Source of the DNA: Nanobdellota archaeon
GTDB lineage: Archaea; Nanobdellota; Nanobdellia; Pacearchaeales; GW2011-AR1
DNA: 7,267 bases
Assembly (NCBI GenBank): GCA_018901375.1
Contig: JAHIEP010000071.1
Coordinates: 1 to 7,267, forward strand
Direction of reading: 5' to 3'
Under the pieces are notes generated by a model. It had not been told where the DNA came from and made no database searches. It saw only the letters and a list, made by a program, of their open reading frames with translations. The position numbers were made by a program, and so were the translations under genes. Of the stretch, positions 1 through 5,855 are shown piece by piece. Each line of letters begins with the position of its first letter. Position 1 is the first letter of the stretch.

Positions 1-15
1 CTCTTCCATTACAAC

Positions 16-213
16 ATGTTCAAAAAAAGAACAGACCTTCTAGAAAAAGCCTCTCACGTCCCAGAAGAAGTCCTATCTGGAAAACTAACAATAGAAAAAG
101 GCTGGGAAAAATTCAGCGACATACTAGAAGAGGGCAACCGCTACTACATGTCCCTAAAAGAAACCGCCCTAATCTGCGCCACTTGCGCCAAACAAAAAAA
201 CCTCGACGACTAA
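16..213 (+). CDS. Small hypothetical protein, possibly 5'-truncated by the window edge
   Basis: I do not recognise this 65-residue protein. It is hydrophilic and charged, with no membrane segment, and looks mostly helical. Near the C-terminus there is one CxxC pair (ICATCAK, about residues 53-59) close to the DD end, which might bind a metal or be redox active; that is a guess from the motif alone. The frame stays open upstream of the ATG at 16 to the first base of the window (Leu-Phe-His-Tyr-Asn precede it), so the gene may begin outside, and any TATA box for the ATG at 16 would also lie outside. The stop is TAA. The next frame, the GIY-YIG gene, follows on the same strand. Confidence 0.55.
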   Translation: MFKKRTDLLEKASHVPEEVLSGKLTIEKGWEKFSDILEEGNRYYMSLKETALICATCAKQKNLDD

Positions 214-223
214 AATGCCAACC

Positions 224-258
224 CTACCATCTACCCCCTACCCCCTACCTCCTAAGAC
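224..258 (+). repeat. Heptamer array, five units beginning CTA
   Basis: Five consecutive 7-base units start at 224, 231, 238, 245 and 252. Each begins CTA; most continue with C-rich bases (CTACCCC occurs twice in a row). The array ends exactly before the ATG at 259. It resembles the two heptamer blocks at 6695-6729 and 6751-6785, so it is best read as intergenic repeat DNA and not as coding sequence, although a frame opening at 215 runs through it. Confidence 0.7.
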
Positions 259-262
259 ATGG

Positions 263-502
263 ATGGTTTATTTGCTAGAGTGTGCCGACGGCTCCTTCTA
301 CACTGGCGTCACAAACGACCTCGACAAACGAATGAAAACCCACGCCCACAACAAAGGTTCAAAATACGTCATGAAGAAAAAATTCAAACAACTTTTAAAA
401 TCAAAAGAATGCAAAGACCGCTCCGATGCTCAAAAAGCAGAACACCAAATAAAACAATTACCCAAATACGAAAAACTAGATTGGTTCAATCACGAACAAT
501 AA
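263..502 (+). CDS. GIY-YIG domain protein (UPF0213/YhbQ-like)
   Basis: This is a stand-alone GIY-YIG nuclease-fold domain of 79 residues, the usual size for the YhbQ/UPF0213 group, whose physiological substrate is generally unknown. Counting from the ATG at 263, the degenerate GIY is MVY (1-3) and YIG is YTG (13-15). The helix arginine is R23 (in LDKRM) and the probable metal-binding glutamate is E60 in KAEHQIKQL, so the catalytic set looks intact. The frame is also open from an ATG at 215. The 16 extra residues (Pro/Thr/Leu/Tyr-rich) are encoded mostly by the heptamer array at 224-258, and family members begin only one to a few residues before the GIY strand, so I prefer 263. No clear ribosome binding site is visible for either start. 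It lies just downstream of the 65-residue frame and may share its transcript. Family assignment is firm; cellular role is not. Confidence 0.85.
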   Translation: MVYLLECADGSFYTGVTNDLDKRMKTHAHNKGSKYVMKKKFKQLLKSKECKDRSDAQKAEHQIKQLPKYEKLDWFNHEQ

Positions 503-514
503 TTCCTCGTCGAC

Positions 515-534
515 AAGTCCGCGAAAGTCCGCGG
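515..534 (+). repeat. Tandem decamer, two copies
   Basis: AAGTCCGCGA (515-524) is followed directly by AAGTCCGCGG (525-534), a 9 of 10 match. It belongs with the ATCCGCG/GTCCATG decamers seen at 4991-5030, 5101-5120 and 6533-6570. Confidence 0.7.
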
Positions 535-595
535 TTAAAATTAACTATACATATAATCACATAATTACGGGACATCCTGCCGTGTCATCTGTGAA

Positions 596-637
596 AATCC
601 GTGTTCTTTTTAATTAGGATACAAGTTACACAATCAA
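596..637 (+). repeat. Dispersed intergenic repeat, copy A
   Basis: The segment starts with AATCCGTGTTC, continues with five T and AATTA, and ends with the 18-mer TACAAGTTACACAATCAA (620-637). The same 18-mer occurs at 6591-6608, and the whole 42-base segment aligns with 6566-6608 with a few substitutions and a one-base length difference. It lies just beyond the 3' end of the minus-strand gene at 684. Confidence 0.75.
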
Positions 638-683
638 TTCCAACCTTTTTCATATAATACATAAATCAAAATTCTTTCCCCTC

Positions 684-1424
684 CTACGCCACGAACTCAG
701 CTTCACTTTCACTTTCAACCCCATCCCTAAAAACAATTCTCTTAATCGTCCCCTTCCTCTTCGCCAACTCCCTAATCTCAGCCGGCTTCAACTCCGCAAC
801 ATTCGAAGGATAAACAATATCAGTAACAGAAATCGTATGCTTAATCTTGCACTCAGTAAAATCTCCAATCCCAAAAAACAATTCATCAACAATTGCCTTA
901 TCCGAAGTCTTCAAAGAACAAAAATCAGCGACGGGACCCTCATCTTTCTCCTTCCCTGGTTTTCCGCTCGTCGGACCCTTTGCCTTAATCTTCAAAACAA
1001 AATCGTCGCCCTTAAAACTCAAAGCAAAAAAAGCTTTCGGATATTTATCCATCAACTCAATAATCTGCGACGGCTCAATCTCACTCGCAATCTGAAACTT
1101 CCGAACGCCCTGAAAATTCCCAGCTTTAACAATTTCAAATTTAAACTCATCACGCAAATCCAGCGTCGACACAATAACCCCAGTAATAGCAACCGCTTGC
1201 CCCGTTTGATGCCCAGAGCTATCTAATGGGGGCACACTAAATTTCTCCAAACATTTCCTTACTAAAAAATTCACATACTCGGCCCCGGCCTTAATTCCCC
1301 ACTTCTTCGCCTGCCTCTTTCCCTCCAATAAATACTTATCATGATATTCCCCTCGACCAAACTTCAAAAAACTCACATGAACTTCGTCATCATAGACGCC
1401 ATTAAAAATTTTTTTCGTAATCAT
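684..1424 (-). CDS. Conserved-looking hypothetical protein, 246 aa
   Basis: I cannot assign a function. The protein is soluble, with no signal or membrane segment. Residues 1-62 are charged and probably helical after the first strand (KRQAKKWGIKAGAEYVNFLVRKCLEKF, about 36-62). Residues 78-148 alternate hydrophobic and charged residues as in beta strands and include the segment around FKFEIVKAGNFQGVRKF. A Gly/Lys/Pro-rich linker (about 149-163) leads to a C-terminal part (165-246) with ADFCSLKT, KHTISVTDIVYP and a basic run KRKGTIKR. The layout suggests two small domains and a linker. The ATG start is supported by a TATA box centred 26 bases upstream, shared in a divergent region with the transporter operon. 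It ends with TAG, one of the few TAG stops in the window. Its strand is G/T-rich because the plus strand here is A/C-rich. The function remains unknown. Confidence 0.8.
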   Translation of the reverse strand: MITKKIFNGVYDDEVHVSFLKFGRGEYHDKYLLEGKRQAKKWGIKAGAEYVNFLVRKCLEKFSVPPLDSSGHQTGQAVAITGVIVSTLDLRDEFKFEIVKAGNFQGVRKFQIASEIEPSQIIELMDKYPKAFFALSFKGDDFVLKIKAKGPTSGKPGKEKDEGPVADFCSLKTSDKAIVDELFFGIGDFTECKIKHTISVTDIVYPSNVAELKPAEIRELAKRKGTIKRIVFRDGVESESEAEFVA

Positions 1425-1445
1425 TCAACGAAATATCAAATTCTC

Positions 1446-1454
1446 TTTATAAAA
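1446..1454 (-). promoter_or_regulatory. TATA box for the 246-aa gene
   Basis: The minus strand reads TTTTATAAA here, centred 26 bases before the ATG at 1424. In archaea transcription starts about 25 bases after the TATA box, so the mRNA would begin at or next to the start codon, giving a leaderless transcript. Confidence 0.65.
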
Positions 1455-1486
1455 CTTGTCCCGCAAAAATATAAACACAAGAAGCA

Positions 1487-1495
1487 TTTATAAAT
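1487..1495 (+). promoter_or_regulatory. TATA box for the AI-2E/AMP phosphorylase operon
   Basis: TTTATAAAT is centred 24 bases before the ATG at 1515, the spacing expected of a leaderless archaeal promoter. It is divergent from the TATA box at 1446-1454; the two boxes are about 40 bases apart, so both promoters share a compact control region. Confidence 0.7.
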
Positions 1496-1514
1496 TCTTA
1501 ATCCATAAACTATA

Positions 1515-2531
1515 ATGACAGAATCCAACTACATAAAAAAAGGAATAGTCGCCACAATAATCGCCGGCATTTTCATCCTAACATTTTTCATCCTAAAACC
1601 AATCATAATCGCAATCGTCTTCGGACTTTTATTCGCATACATCTTCAACCCAGTCTACAAAAAAATAAAATCACTCGTCAAAAACAAAAACCTATCCGCC
1701 TTCCTACTTTTGCTTCTACTCGTCTTAATAATCGCAATCCCAATAGCCTACCTCGTTCCAATCATCGTAAATCAAGCTTTCGAAACTTACGTCCTTCTAC
1801 AAAATTTCAACTTCACAGAAGTTCTTAGTAAATATTTACAAGGAGACATGCTCTCTTCCGTCGCCAGAAACCTAGATAACATCATAGGAAAATTCTTCTC
1901 AACTTTCCTAAATCAATTCACAAGCATGTTAGTCAATTTACCGTCGCTGCTTTTGCAATTTGCAGTATTCCTTTTCACATTCTACTTTGCAATTAGAGAT
2001 TCAGACGAATTAAAAAAATACATCTCATCACTTTCACCCTTCTCTAAATCCACAGAAGACAAATTCTCAAAAGAATTTAGAGGAATAACTAACGCAATTA
2101 TTTTCGGTCAAGTCTTCATAGGGATTCTACAAGGTTTAGTTCTAGGAGCCGGATTGTTTTTCTTAGGAGTTCCAAAGGCAATAATTCTAACATTCATTGC
2201 GAGTGTAGTTTCAATGATTCCAGTCCTCGGCTCATGGATGGTTTGGCTTCCAGTCAGTTTAATCCTATTAGCTACAGGCCAAGTCTTCTCCGGAATTTTC
2301 CTTTTTCTCTACGGAGCCCTATTTGTTTCAACAATCGACAACCTATTCAGACCCTACATTTTATCAAGACAATCAAATCTTCCAGTAGCCCTAAGCGTCA
2401 TCGGCACAATCGGAGGACTCTATTTCTTCGGAATCTCAGGACTTATTTTGGGCCCACTCGTCCTCGCCTACGTCCTAATAATAATCGAATTCTACCAGAA
2501 AGGAAAATTAAAAGAATTATTTGAAAAATAA
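1515..2531 (+). CDS. AI-2E family transporter (PF01594-type membrane protein)
   Basis: This 338-residue integral membrane protein has the length and layout of the AI-2E exporter family (bacterial relatives YdiK, PerM, TqsA). Hydrophobic segments lie near residues 10-44, 61-86, 143-160 and in a dense block from about 194 to 325, giving roughly eight membrane passes, with a soluble insert near 87-140. Family signatures in the C-terminal half are IPVLGSWMVWLP (235-246), DNLFRPYIL (275-283) and the GG-FG-G-GP pattern at 300-314. Members have been linked to autoinducer-2 or ion export, but the substrate of most, including archaeal ones, is unknown, so the name should not be read as quorum sensing. 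The start is supported by the TATA box 24 bases upstream. The TAA stop is followed directly by the ATG of AMP phosphorylase, so the two are surely co-transcribed and probably translationally coupled. Confidence 0.92.
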   Translation: MTESNYIKKGIVATIIAGIFILTFFILKPIIIAIVFGLLFAYIFNPVYKKIKSLVKNKNLSAFLLLLLLVLIIAIPIAYLVPIIVNQAFETYVLLQNFNFTEVLSKYLQGDMLSSVARNLDNIIGKFFSTFLNQFTSMLVNLPSLLLQFAVFLFTFYFAIRDSDELKKYISSLSPFSKSTEDKFSKEFRGITNAIIFGQVFIGILQGLVLGAGLFFLGVPKAIILTFIASVVSMIPVLGSWMVWLPVSLILLATGQVFSGIFLFLYGALFVSTIDNLFRPYILSRQSNLPVALSVIGTIGGLYFFGISGLILGPLVLAYVLIIIEFYQKGKLKELFEK

Positions 2532-4004
2532 ATGAAACTGAAGGTAAAAAATTTTAATTGGTTAGCCGGACGTCCAGTAGTAGTCCTCAACGAGCAGGCA
2601 GCAAAAAAACTAAACGTGTTCGTAAACGACAGAATAAAAATATCCAAACCAAAAAAAGTTTATGCCATAGTAGACATCTTCTCAAAACTAGTAAGTAAAA
2701 ATCAAATAGGATTATCCCACGAGCTATCCAAAATTCTAGAAGTAAAAAACGGAGCAGAAGTAGAGGTAAGCTCCTCGGAAATATCAGAAGCATCCTATTT
2801 AATCAAAAAGAAAATAGACGGAAAAACATTAACCGGAGAGGAATTAAATTTAATCATTTCTGAAATAGTCGAAAACAATTTAACCGAGGCTGAAATAGCA
2901 TTTTTCACCGCAGCGCAAAAACTCAACAAGATGAATCTAGAAGAAACAATCAACTTAACAAAGGCAATGGTAAAAACCGGAGCAAGATTAAAATTCAAAG
3001 GAAAATATTTAGCAGATAAACATTGCATAGGAGGAATTGCCGGAAACCGAACGACGCCAATAGTAATAGCTATTTGTGCAGCAGCAGGACTCACATTACC
3101 AAAAACCTCTTCTCGAGCAATAACTTCTGCAGCAGGAACGGCAGACGTAATCGAAACAATCGCAAACGTAGAGCTCTCTCTAAAAGAAATAAAAAAAGTA
3201 GTCCACAAAACCGGAGCCTGTCTCGCATGGGGAGGCTCTCTAGGACTAGCTCCCTCCGACGACAAAATAATCCACGTAGAACGAATGCTAAACCTTGACA
3301 TCGAACCACAACTTCTAGCTTCTATCATGTCAAAAAAAATAGCAGCTGGCGCAAAGCACATCATAATAGACATCCCTTGTGGCAAAGGCTCAAAAATAAA
3401 AACACTAGACAAAGCAAAAAAACTCGGAGACAAATTTAAAAAAATAGCCAAAAGATTTAATCTCAAATTAAAAGTCGTTTACACCGACGGAACCCAACCA
3501 ATAGGCAATGGAGCAGGCCCCGTTTTGGAGATGATAGACATACTTCAAGTATTACAAAACAAAGGACCAAAAGATTTGAGAGATAAATCACTTTACCTTT
3601 CAATTGAACTAATAAAATTATGCGGAATAAAAAACGCAAAAGAAAAAGCCGAAGAAGCATTAGCGTCGGGAAAAGCATACGAAAAATTCAAAGAAATTGT
3701 CAACGCACAAAACGGAACAAACGACTTCGACGAAAGAGTAAAAAATCTCCAACCAGCAAAATTCAAAAAAACAATCAAAGCAAAAAAATCCGGAACAATA
3801 ACAGAAATAAGTAACAAGGGAATAAACTCTATCTGCCGAATTCTCGGAACTCCCGAAACAATCTCAGCAGGAGTCTACCTCCACAACCACGTCGGTAAAA
3901 TCACAAAAAAAGAGCCACTTGTCACCCTCTATGCCGAATCAAAATCAAAAATGAAAGACGCTCTAAAATTCATTAAAAAATTTAAGCCGATAAAAATAAT
4001 CTAA
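2532..4004 (+). CDS. deoA: AMP phosphorylase (thymidine phosphorylase family)
   Basis: The enzyme converts AMP (and often CMP or UMP) plus phosphate to ribose-1,5-bisphosphate plus the free base, the first step of the archaeal AMP pathway that continues through R15P isomerase and form III RuBisCO to 3-phosphoglycerate. At 490 residues it has the length of archaeal AMP phosphorylases. These carry an N-terminal domain (about 1-85, MKLKVK..GRPVVVLN) that bacterial thymidine phosphorylases lack. Key motifs are HCIGGIAGNRTT (164-175), the family signature SSRAITSAAGTADVIE (193-208), GACLAWGGSLGLAPSDD (228-244), IMSKKIAAGAKHIIID (265-280) and TDGTQPIGNGAGP (318-330). A C-terminal barrel-sandwich part includes AGVYLHNHVGKI (446-457). 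No key residue appears missing. It begins on the base after the transporter stop and has no Shine-Dalgarno of its own, so it depends on the upstream gene. Neither the isomerase nor RuBisCO is in the window. The AAGTAD form of the signature, in place of GGTLD, favours AMP over thymidine as substrate. Confidence 0.95.
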   Translation: MKLKVKNFNWLAGRPVVVLNEQAAKKLNVFVNDRIKISKPKKVYAIVDIFSKLVSKNQIGLSHELSKILEVKNGAEVEVSSSEISEASYLIKKKIDGKTLTGEELNLIISEIVENNLTEAEIAFFTAAQKLNKMNLEETINLTKAMVKTGARLKFKGKYLADKHCIGGIAGNRTTPIVIAICAAAGLTLPKTSSRAITSAAGTADVIETIANVELSLKEIKKVVHKTGACLAWGGSLGLAPSDDKIIHVERMLNLDIEPQLLASIMSKKIAAGAKHIIIDIPCGKGSKIKTLDKAKKLGDKFKKIAKRFNLKLKVVYTDGTQPIGNGAGPVLEMIDILQVLQNKGPKDLRDKSLYLSIELIKLCGIKNAKEKAEEALASGKAYEKFKEIVNAQNGTNDFDERVKNLQPAKFKKTIKAKKSGTITEISNKGINSICRILGTPETISAGVYLHNHVGKITKKEPLVTLYAESKSKMKDALKFIKKFKPIKII

Positions 4005-4104
4005 CAACTCCCGCCAACTCGGGCGAAGCCCTAATCTCACAGCGAAGCGAACTCTTGGAGCAAAGCTCCACACTCACCACTCACAGTCCAAAGGACGAAC
4101 TTAA
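4005..4104. other. Convergent intergenic region packed with short hairpins
   Basis: In 100 bases between the ends of AMP phosphorylase and cyclophilin there are several tiny inverted repeats with three-base loops: GGGC-GAA-GCCC (4021-4031), a 6-bp stem around AAA (4056-4070) and GTCC-AAA-GGAC (4086-4096). A competing CCCG/CGGG pair (4010-4023) overlaps the first. A further 11-bp hairpin (4102-4127) straddles the cyclophilin stop. Together they probably serve as a bidirectional end region for both transcripts, but none is followed by a clear T-run. Confidence 0.55.
4056..4070. repeat. Short hairpin, 6-bp stem with AAA loop
   Basis: TGGAGC (4056-4061), loop AAA, GCTCCA (4065-4070). It is perfectly complementary and lies in the convergent gap after AMP phosphorylase. 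Confidence 0.7.
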
Positions 4105-4127
4105 TTAAAGCACAGATGCTTTAATTA
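4102..4127 (-). terminator. 11-bp perfect hairpin over the cyclophilin stop codon
   Basis: TAATTAAAGCA (4102-4112) and its exact complement (4117-4127) are separated by the four bases CAGA. The left arm contains the TAA stop of the cyclophilin gene (4105-4107) and the right arm its last codons. It is a candidate 3'-end or mRNA-stability structure. No downstream T-run is present on the minus strand, so true termination here is uncertain. Confidence 0.45.
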
Positions 4128-4713
4128 TAACAACCTCTTCAACAGGCTTCTCTCCACCAGTCGCCACCGAAGCAATCTCATCAACAACTTCCATTCCCTC
4201 GACAACCTCTCCAAAAACCGGATGCTTACTAGACAAAGGTTGCTTATCATAATCCAAAAATGAATTGTCCACTAGATTAATAAAAAACTGACTCCCCCCA
4301 CTATTCGGCCCAGAGTTCGCCATCGACAAAGTCCCCCGAACATTAGAATGCCCAGCAACAAACTCATCAGCAATCTTATAACCTGGTCCACCCATCCCAG
4401 TCCCCGTCGGGTCCCCACCCTGAATCATGAAATTAGGAATCACCCTATGAAAAATAACACCGTCGTAAAAACCCTCCTCAACCAACTTCTTAAAATTCCC
4501 AGCAGTCACCGGCATGTCCCCATATAACTCTATAACAACGTCCCCATGATTCGTCTCCATCTTAACTTTTACATTTTCCATATTTTTATCTTCATCACCC
4601 GACGATTTATTCTCCCCAAAGCCATTAAACGCATTCATAATAACCAAAGTAAAACCAATAAGCAAAACTCCTATTATAAAGATTACGGCAGTTTTATTCT
4701 TCAAAATTTTCAT
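4105..4713 (-). CDS. Membrane-anchored cyclophilin-type peptidyl-prolyl isomerase
   Basis: Cyclophilins catalyse cis-trans isomerisation of Xaa-Pro bonds and assist folding. From the ATG at 4713 the protein has 202 residues: a short basic start, one hydrophobic segment (about 9-27) that is a membrane anchor or uncleaved signal, a polar linker (28-47), and a compact cyclophilin domain (49-202). Active-site residues are present: FHR with catalytic R90, FMIQGG (95-100), [15 protein letters not shown] (131-145) and H164 in KHPVFGEV. The position of human CypA Trp121 is Phe152, as in E. coli cyclophilins, which bind cyclosporin weakly. A longer frame opens at a TTG at 4728, but the TATA box at 4731-4742 is centred 24 bases from 4713 and only 9 from 4728, so the ATG is the start. 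With a basic N-terminus before the anchor, the domain most likely faces outward (inference). It converges with AMP phosphorylase and is probably transcribed alone. Confidence 0.93.
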   Translation of the reverse strand: MKILKNKTAVIFIIGVLLIGFTLVIMNAFNGFGENKSSGDEDKNMENVKVKMETNHGDVVIELYGDMPVTAGNFKKLVEEGFYDGVIFHRVIPNFMIQGGDPTGTGMGGPGYKIADEFVAGHSNVRGTLSMANSGPNSGGSQFFINLVDNSFLDYDKQPLSSKHPVFGEVVEGMEVVDEIASVATGGEKPVEEVVIIKASVL

Positions 4714-4730
4714 AAACAACCCCACCAAAC

Positions 4731-4742
4731 TAAATTTAAAAA
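4731..4742 (-). promoter_or_regulatory. TATA box for the cyclophilin gene
   Basis: The minus strand reads TTTTTAAATTTA, centred about 24 bases before the ATG at 4713. The 14-mer AGGTTTTTAAATTT (4745 down to 4732) is identical to that upstream of the gene starting at 5748, with the same spacing. It settles the choice of start codon and predicts a leaderless mRNA. Confidence 0.7.
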
Positions 4743-4836
4743 CCTTTCTTTAAAAAAATCCAACCAAAATAAAAAACCCATCATTCTCCAAGGCTCACTT
4801 CACGATAAACCAAAAGGTACCCACTAATAAATTCTA

Positions 4837-4866
4837 AATCCAGTAATCCAAATAATCCAGTAATCC
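4837..4866 (+). repeat. Direct repeat AATCCAGTAATCC, two copies
   Basis: Exact 13-base copies at 4837-4849 and 4854-4866 with a four-base spacer. The AATCC word links them to the other AATCC/AGTCC decamers in the spacers. Confidence 0.65.
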
Positions 4867-4904
4867 GCGTTGCTAATTACACCATTAATTAGACACTATT
4901 TTCA

Positions 4905-4943
4905 TCGCAACAAGCTGCGAGTTATTCGCCCAGTGGGGAATAA
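4905..4943. repeat. Two adjacent short hairpins
   Basis: The first pairs TCGCA (4905-4909) with TGCGA (4916-4920). The second pairs TTATTC (4922-4927) with GAATAA (4938-4943) plus CCC (4929-4931) with GGG (4935-4937), leaving a bulged G and the loop AGT. The function is unknown; they lie in the spacer between two minus-strand genes. Confidence 0.5.
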
Positions 4944-4990
4944 AAACTCCACCATTCTCCTAGTCTCACCAAAAAATCCAACCAAAAAAA

Positions 4991-5030
4991 AGTCCATGTA
5001 AGTCCATCAAAGTCCATGTAAGTCCGTTCA
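4991..5030 (+). repeat. Tandem decamer array, four units
   Basis: Four 10-base units begin AGTCC at 4991, 5001, 5011 and 5021. Units 1 and 3 are identical (AGTCCATGTA), unit 2 is AGTCCATCAA, and unit 4 has drifted to AGTCCGTTCA. The array is followed by an A/T-rich TTAATTA and, further on, CAAGTTACA, the same order of words as in the dispersed repeats. Confidence 0.75.
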
Positions 5031-5100
5031 TGAAAAATTAATTATTCCAAAGCTAAAACGATAACTAATCACAGCAAGTTACAAAACAAACCCCAAATAA

Positions 5101-5158
5101 AAAATCCGCGAAAATCCGCGTTCACCCTTTAATTTACCAAAGTTACAAATTCAATCCC
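5101..5158 (+). repeat. Dispersed intergenic repeat, copy C, with decamer pair
   Basis: AAAATCCGCG occurs twice in tandem (5101-5120), followed by TTCACCCTTTAATT and AGTTACAAATTCAAT. This matches the order of words in the copies at 596-637 and 6566-6608 but is more diverged. It sits about 10 bases beyond the end of the minus-strand gene at 5167. Confidence 0.55.
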
Positions 5159-5166
5159 TAGGCATA

Positions 5167-5748
5167 TTAATCCAAAACCCGTCCAGCAAACACAACCCCA
5201 ATCAAAGCCCCAACCAAATTAAAAACCAAATCCAAAGCCGTATTATAATACCCACCAACCGCAGCACCAGCGTCGGCAAAAACAACCATCCCAAACTCAA
5301 TAACCTCATTCAACAACCCAATTCCAATCGCCACCAAAACCGCAAACACACTTAAAACAATCCCAGAGCCTTTCTTCATATTTCCCTTCAAAACAAAATA
5401 AACCAAAATCACAATAGCAAAATAACAAAACGCATGAATCAACTGGTCATACCTCAAAATAAAAAACGGCTCCCCAATAATAGGAATCAAAACCAAATCA
5501 TAAAGCCGAACCCCGCCAATATAAACCAACCCTCCAAGCATATGCGAAACAATCCAAACCGCAAACAACCAAATCGAAACAACCGGAAATTTATAATTCT
5601 CATCCAACTTCAAAATCAAATAAAACAAAACCCCAACGACAACAGCATACCCCATAAATTCATAATTAGATTTCAAAACAAAATAAACCAAAAGCACAGT
5701 CAAAAAAATATAAGTCAAAGCACTCACCAACCTAACCTCTTTTCTCAT
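5167..5748 (-). CDS. YjdF/DUF2238-type membrane protein
   Basis: This 193-residue multi-pass membrane protein has about six hydrophobic segments: near 8-25, 31-48, 55-72, 82-98, 106-121 and 128-147, with a further one near 172-189. Polar residues are conserved-looking and sit where DUF2238 (PF09997, E. coli YjdF) proteins have them: YDQLIHAF (100-107, D101 and H105), LNEVIEF (146-152) and GGYYNTALDLVFNLVGA (165-181, with D173 and N177). The family has no established biochemical function; buried Asp, His, Glu and Asn suggest a catalytic or ion-handling site, which is inference. The ATG is supported by a TATA box centred 24 bases upstream. The gene is separated by long spacers from the cyclophilin and from the divergent tRNA, so it is probably a single-gene transcript. 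The coding strand is T/G-rich, as its complement is strongly A/C-rich. Confidence 0.82.
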   Translation of the reverse strand: MRKEVRLVSALTYIFLTVLLVYFVLKSNYEFMGYAVVVGVLFYLILKLDENYKFPVVSIWLFAVWIVSHMLGGLVYIGGVRLYDLVLIPIIGEPFFILRYDQLIHAFCYFAIVILVYFVLKGNMKKGSGIVLSVFAVLVAIGIGLLNEVIEFGMVVFADAGAAVGGYYNTALDLVFNLVGALIGVVFAGRVLD

Positions 5749-5766
5749 CTATGTACCCACTCAAAC

Positions 5767-5777
5767 AAATTTAAAAA
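5767..5777 (-). promoter_or_regulatory. TATA box for the DUF2238-type gene
   Basis: The minus strand reads TTTTTAAATTT, centred 24 bases before the ATG at 5748. The surrounding 14-mer is identical to the cyclophilin promoter. A leaderless mRNA is expected. Confidence 0.7.
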
Positions 5778-5805
5778 CCTTCCCCAATTCAAACAATTAT
5801 AGATT

Positions 5806-5829
5806 CCAACTATTCCTAAGGAAAGTTGG
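5806..5829. repeat. Hairpin upstream of tRNA-Ser(CGA), 10 bp with one bulge
   Basis: CCAACT (5806-5811) pairs with AGTTGG (5824-5829), and TTCC (5813-5816) with GGAA (5820-5823). This leaves a bulged A at 5812 and the loop TAA. It abuts a second inverted repeat that begins at 5829. Confidence 0.6.
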
Positions 5830-5853
5830 TAAGAAAACCATTGGTTTTCTTAC
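5829..5853. repeat. 12-bp inverted repeat directly before tRNA-Ser(CGA)
   Basis: GTAAGAAAACCA (5829-5840) is repeated in inverted form at 5842-5853, with a single T between. The mature tRNA begins three bases later. It could be an operator-like palindrome, or a hairpin in the tRNA leader if transcription begins further upstream, for example from the weak AATTATAG near 5794-5801. Confidence 0.65.
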
Positions 5854-5855
5854 AT

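Larger units (their letters stand above)
503..683. other. Intergenic spacer between convergent genes, repeat-bearing
   Basis: No credible gene lies here. The spacer holds a tandem decamer (AAGTCCGCGA then AAGTCCGCGG, 515-534) and one copy of a dispersed repeat core (596-637). No strong hairpin terminator was seen, although both neighbouring genes end into this spacer. Confidence 0.6.
4748..5166. other. Long intergenic spacer with several repeats
   Basis: About 420 bases without a credible gene. It contains a direct repeat AATCCAGTAATCC (4837-4849 and 4854-4866), two adjacent hairpins (4905-4943), a 17-base A/C-rich duplication (4753-4769 and 4971-4987), a four-unit decamer array (4991-5030), and decamers plus a degenerate dispersed-repeat core (5101-5158). 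The 93-residue frame that enters from 4546 to 4827 is antisense to the cyclophilin and low in complexity. Confidence 0.6.

Noticed and set aside
259..564. 101-codon frame overlapping the GIY-YIG gene in another frame
   Set aside because: It is a shadow frame rich in Arg and Pro; the GIY-YIG frame carries the conserved residues.
2795..3466. 223-codon open frame on the minus strand inside the AMP phosphorylase gene
   Set aside because: It is fully antisense to a gene with intact family motifs and its translation matches nothing; long antisense frames are expected with this codon usage.
4546..4827. 93-codon plus-strand frame upstream of and overlapping the cyclophilin start
   Set aside because: It is antisense to the cyclophilin N-terminus and covers its promoter; the Asn/Lys-rich translation reflects A/C-rich DNA.
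4991..5120. Decamer arrays as a possible CRISPR array
   Set aside because: The units are 10 bases in direct tandem with no spacers, and there are no cas genes nearby.
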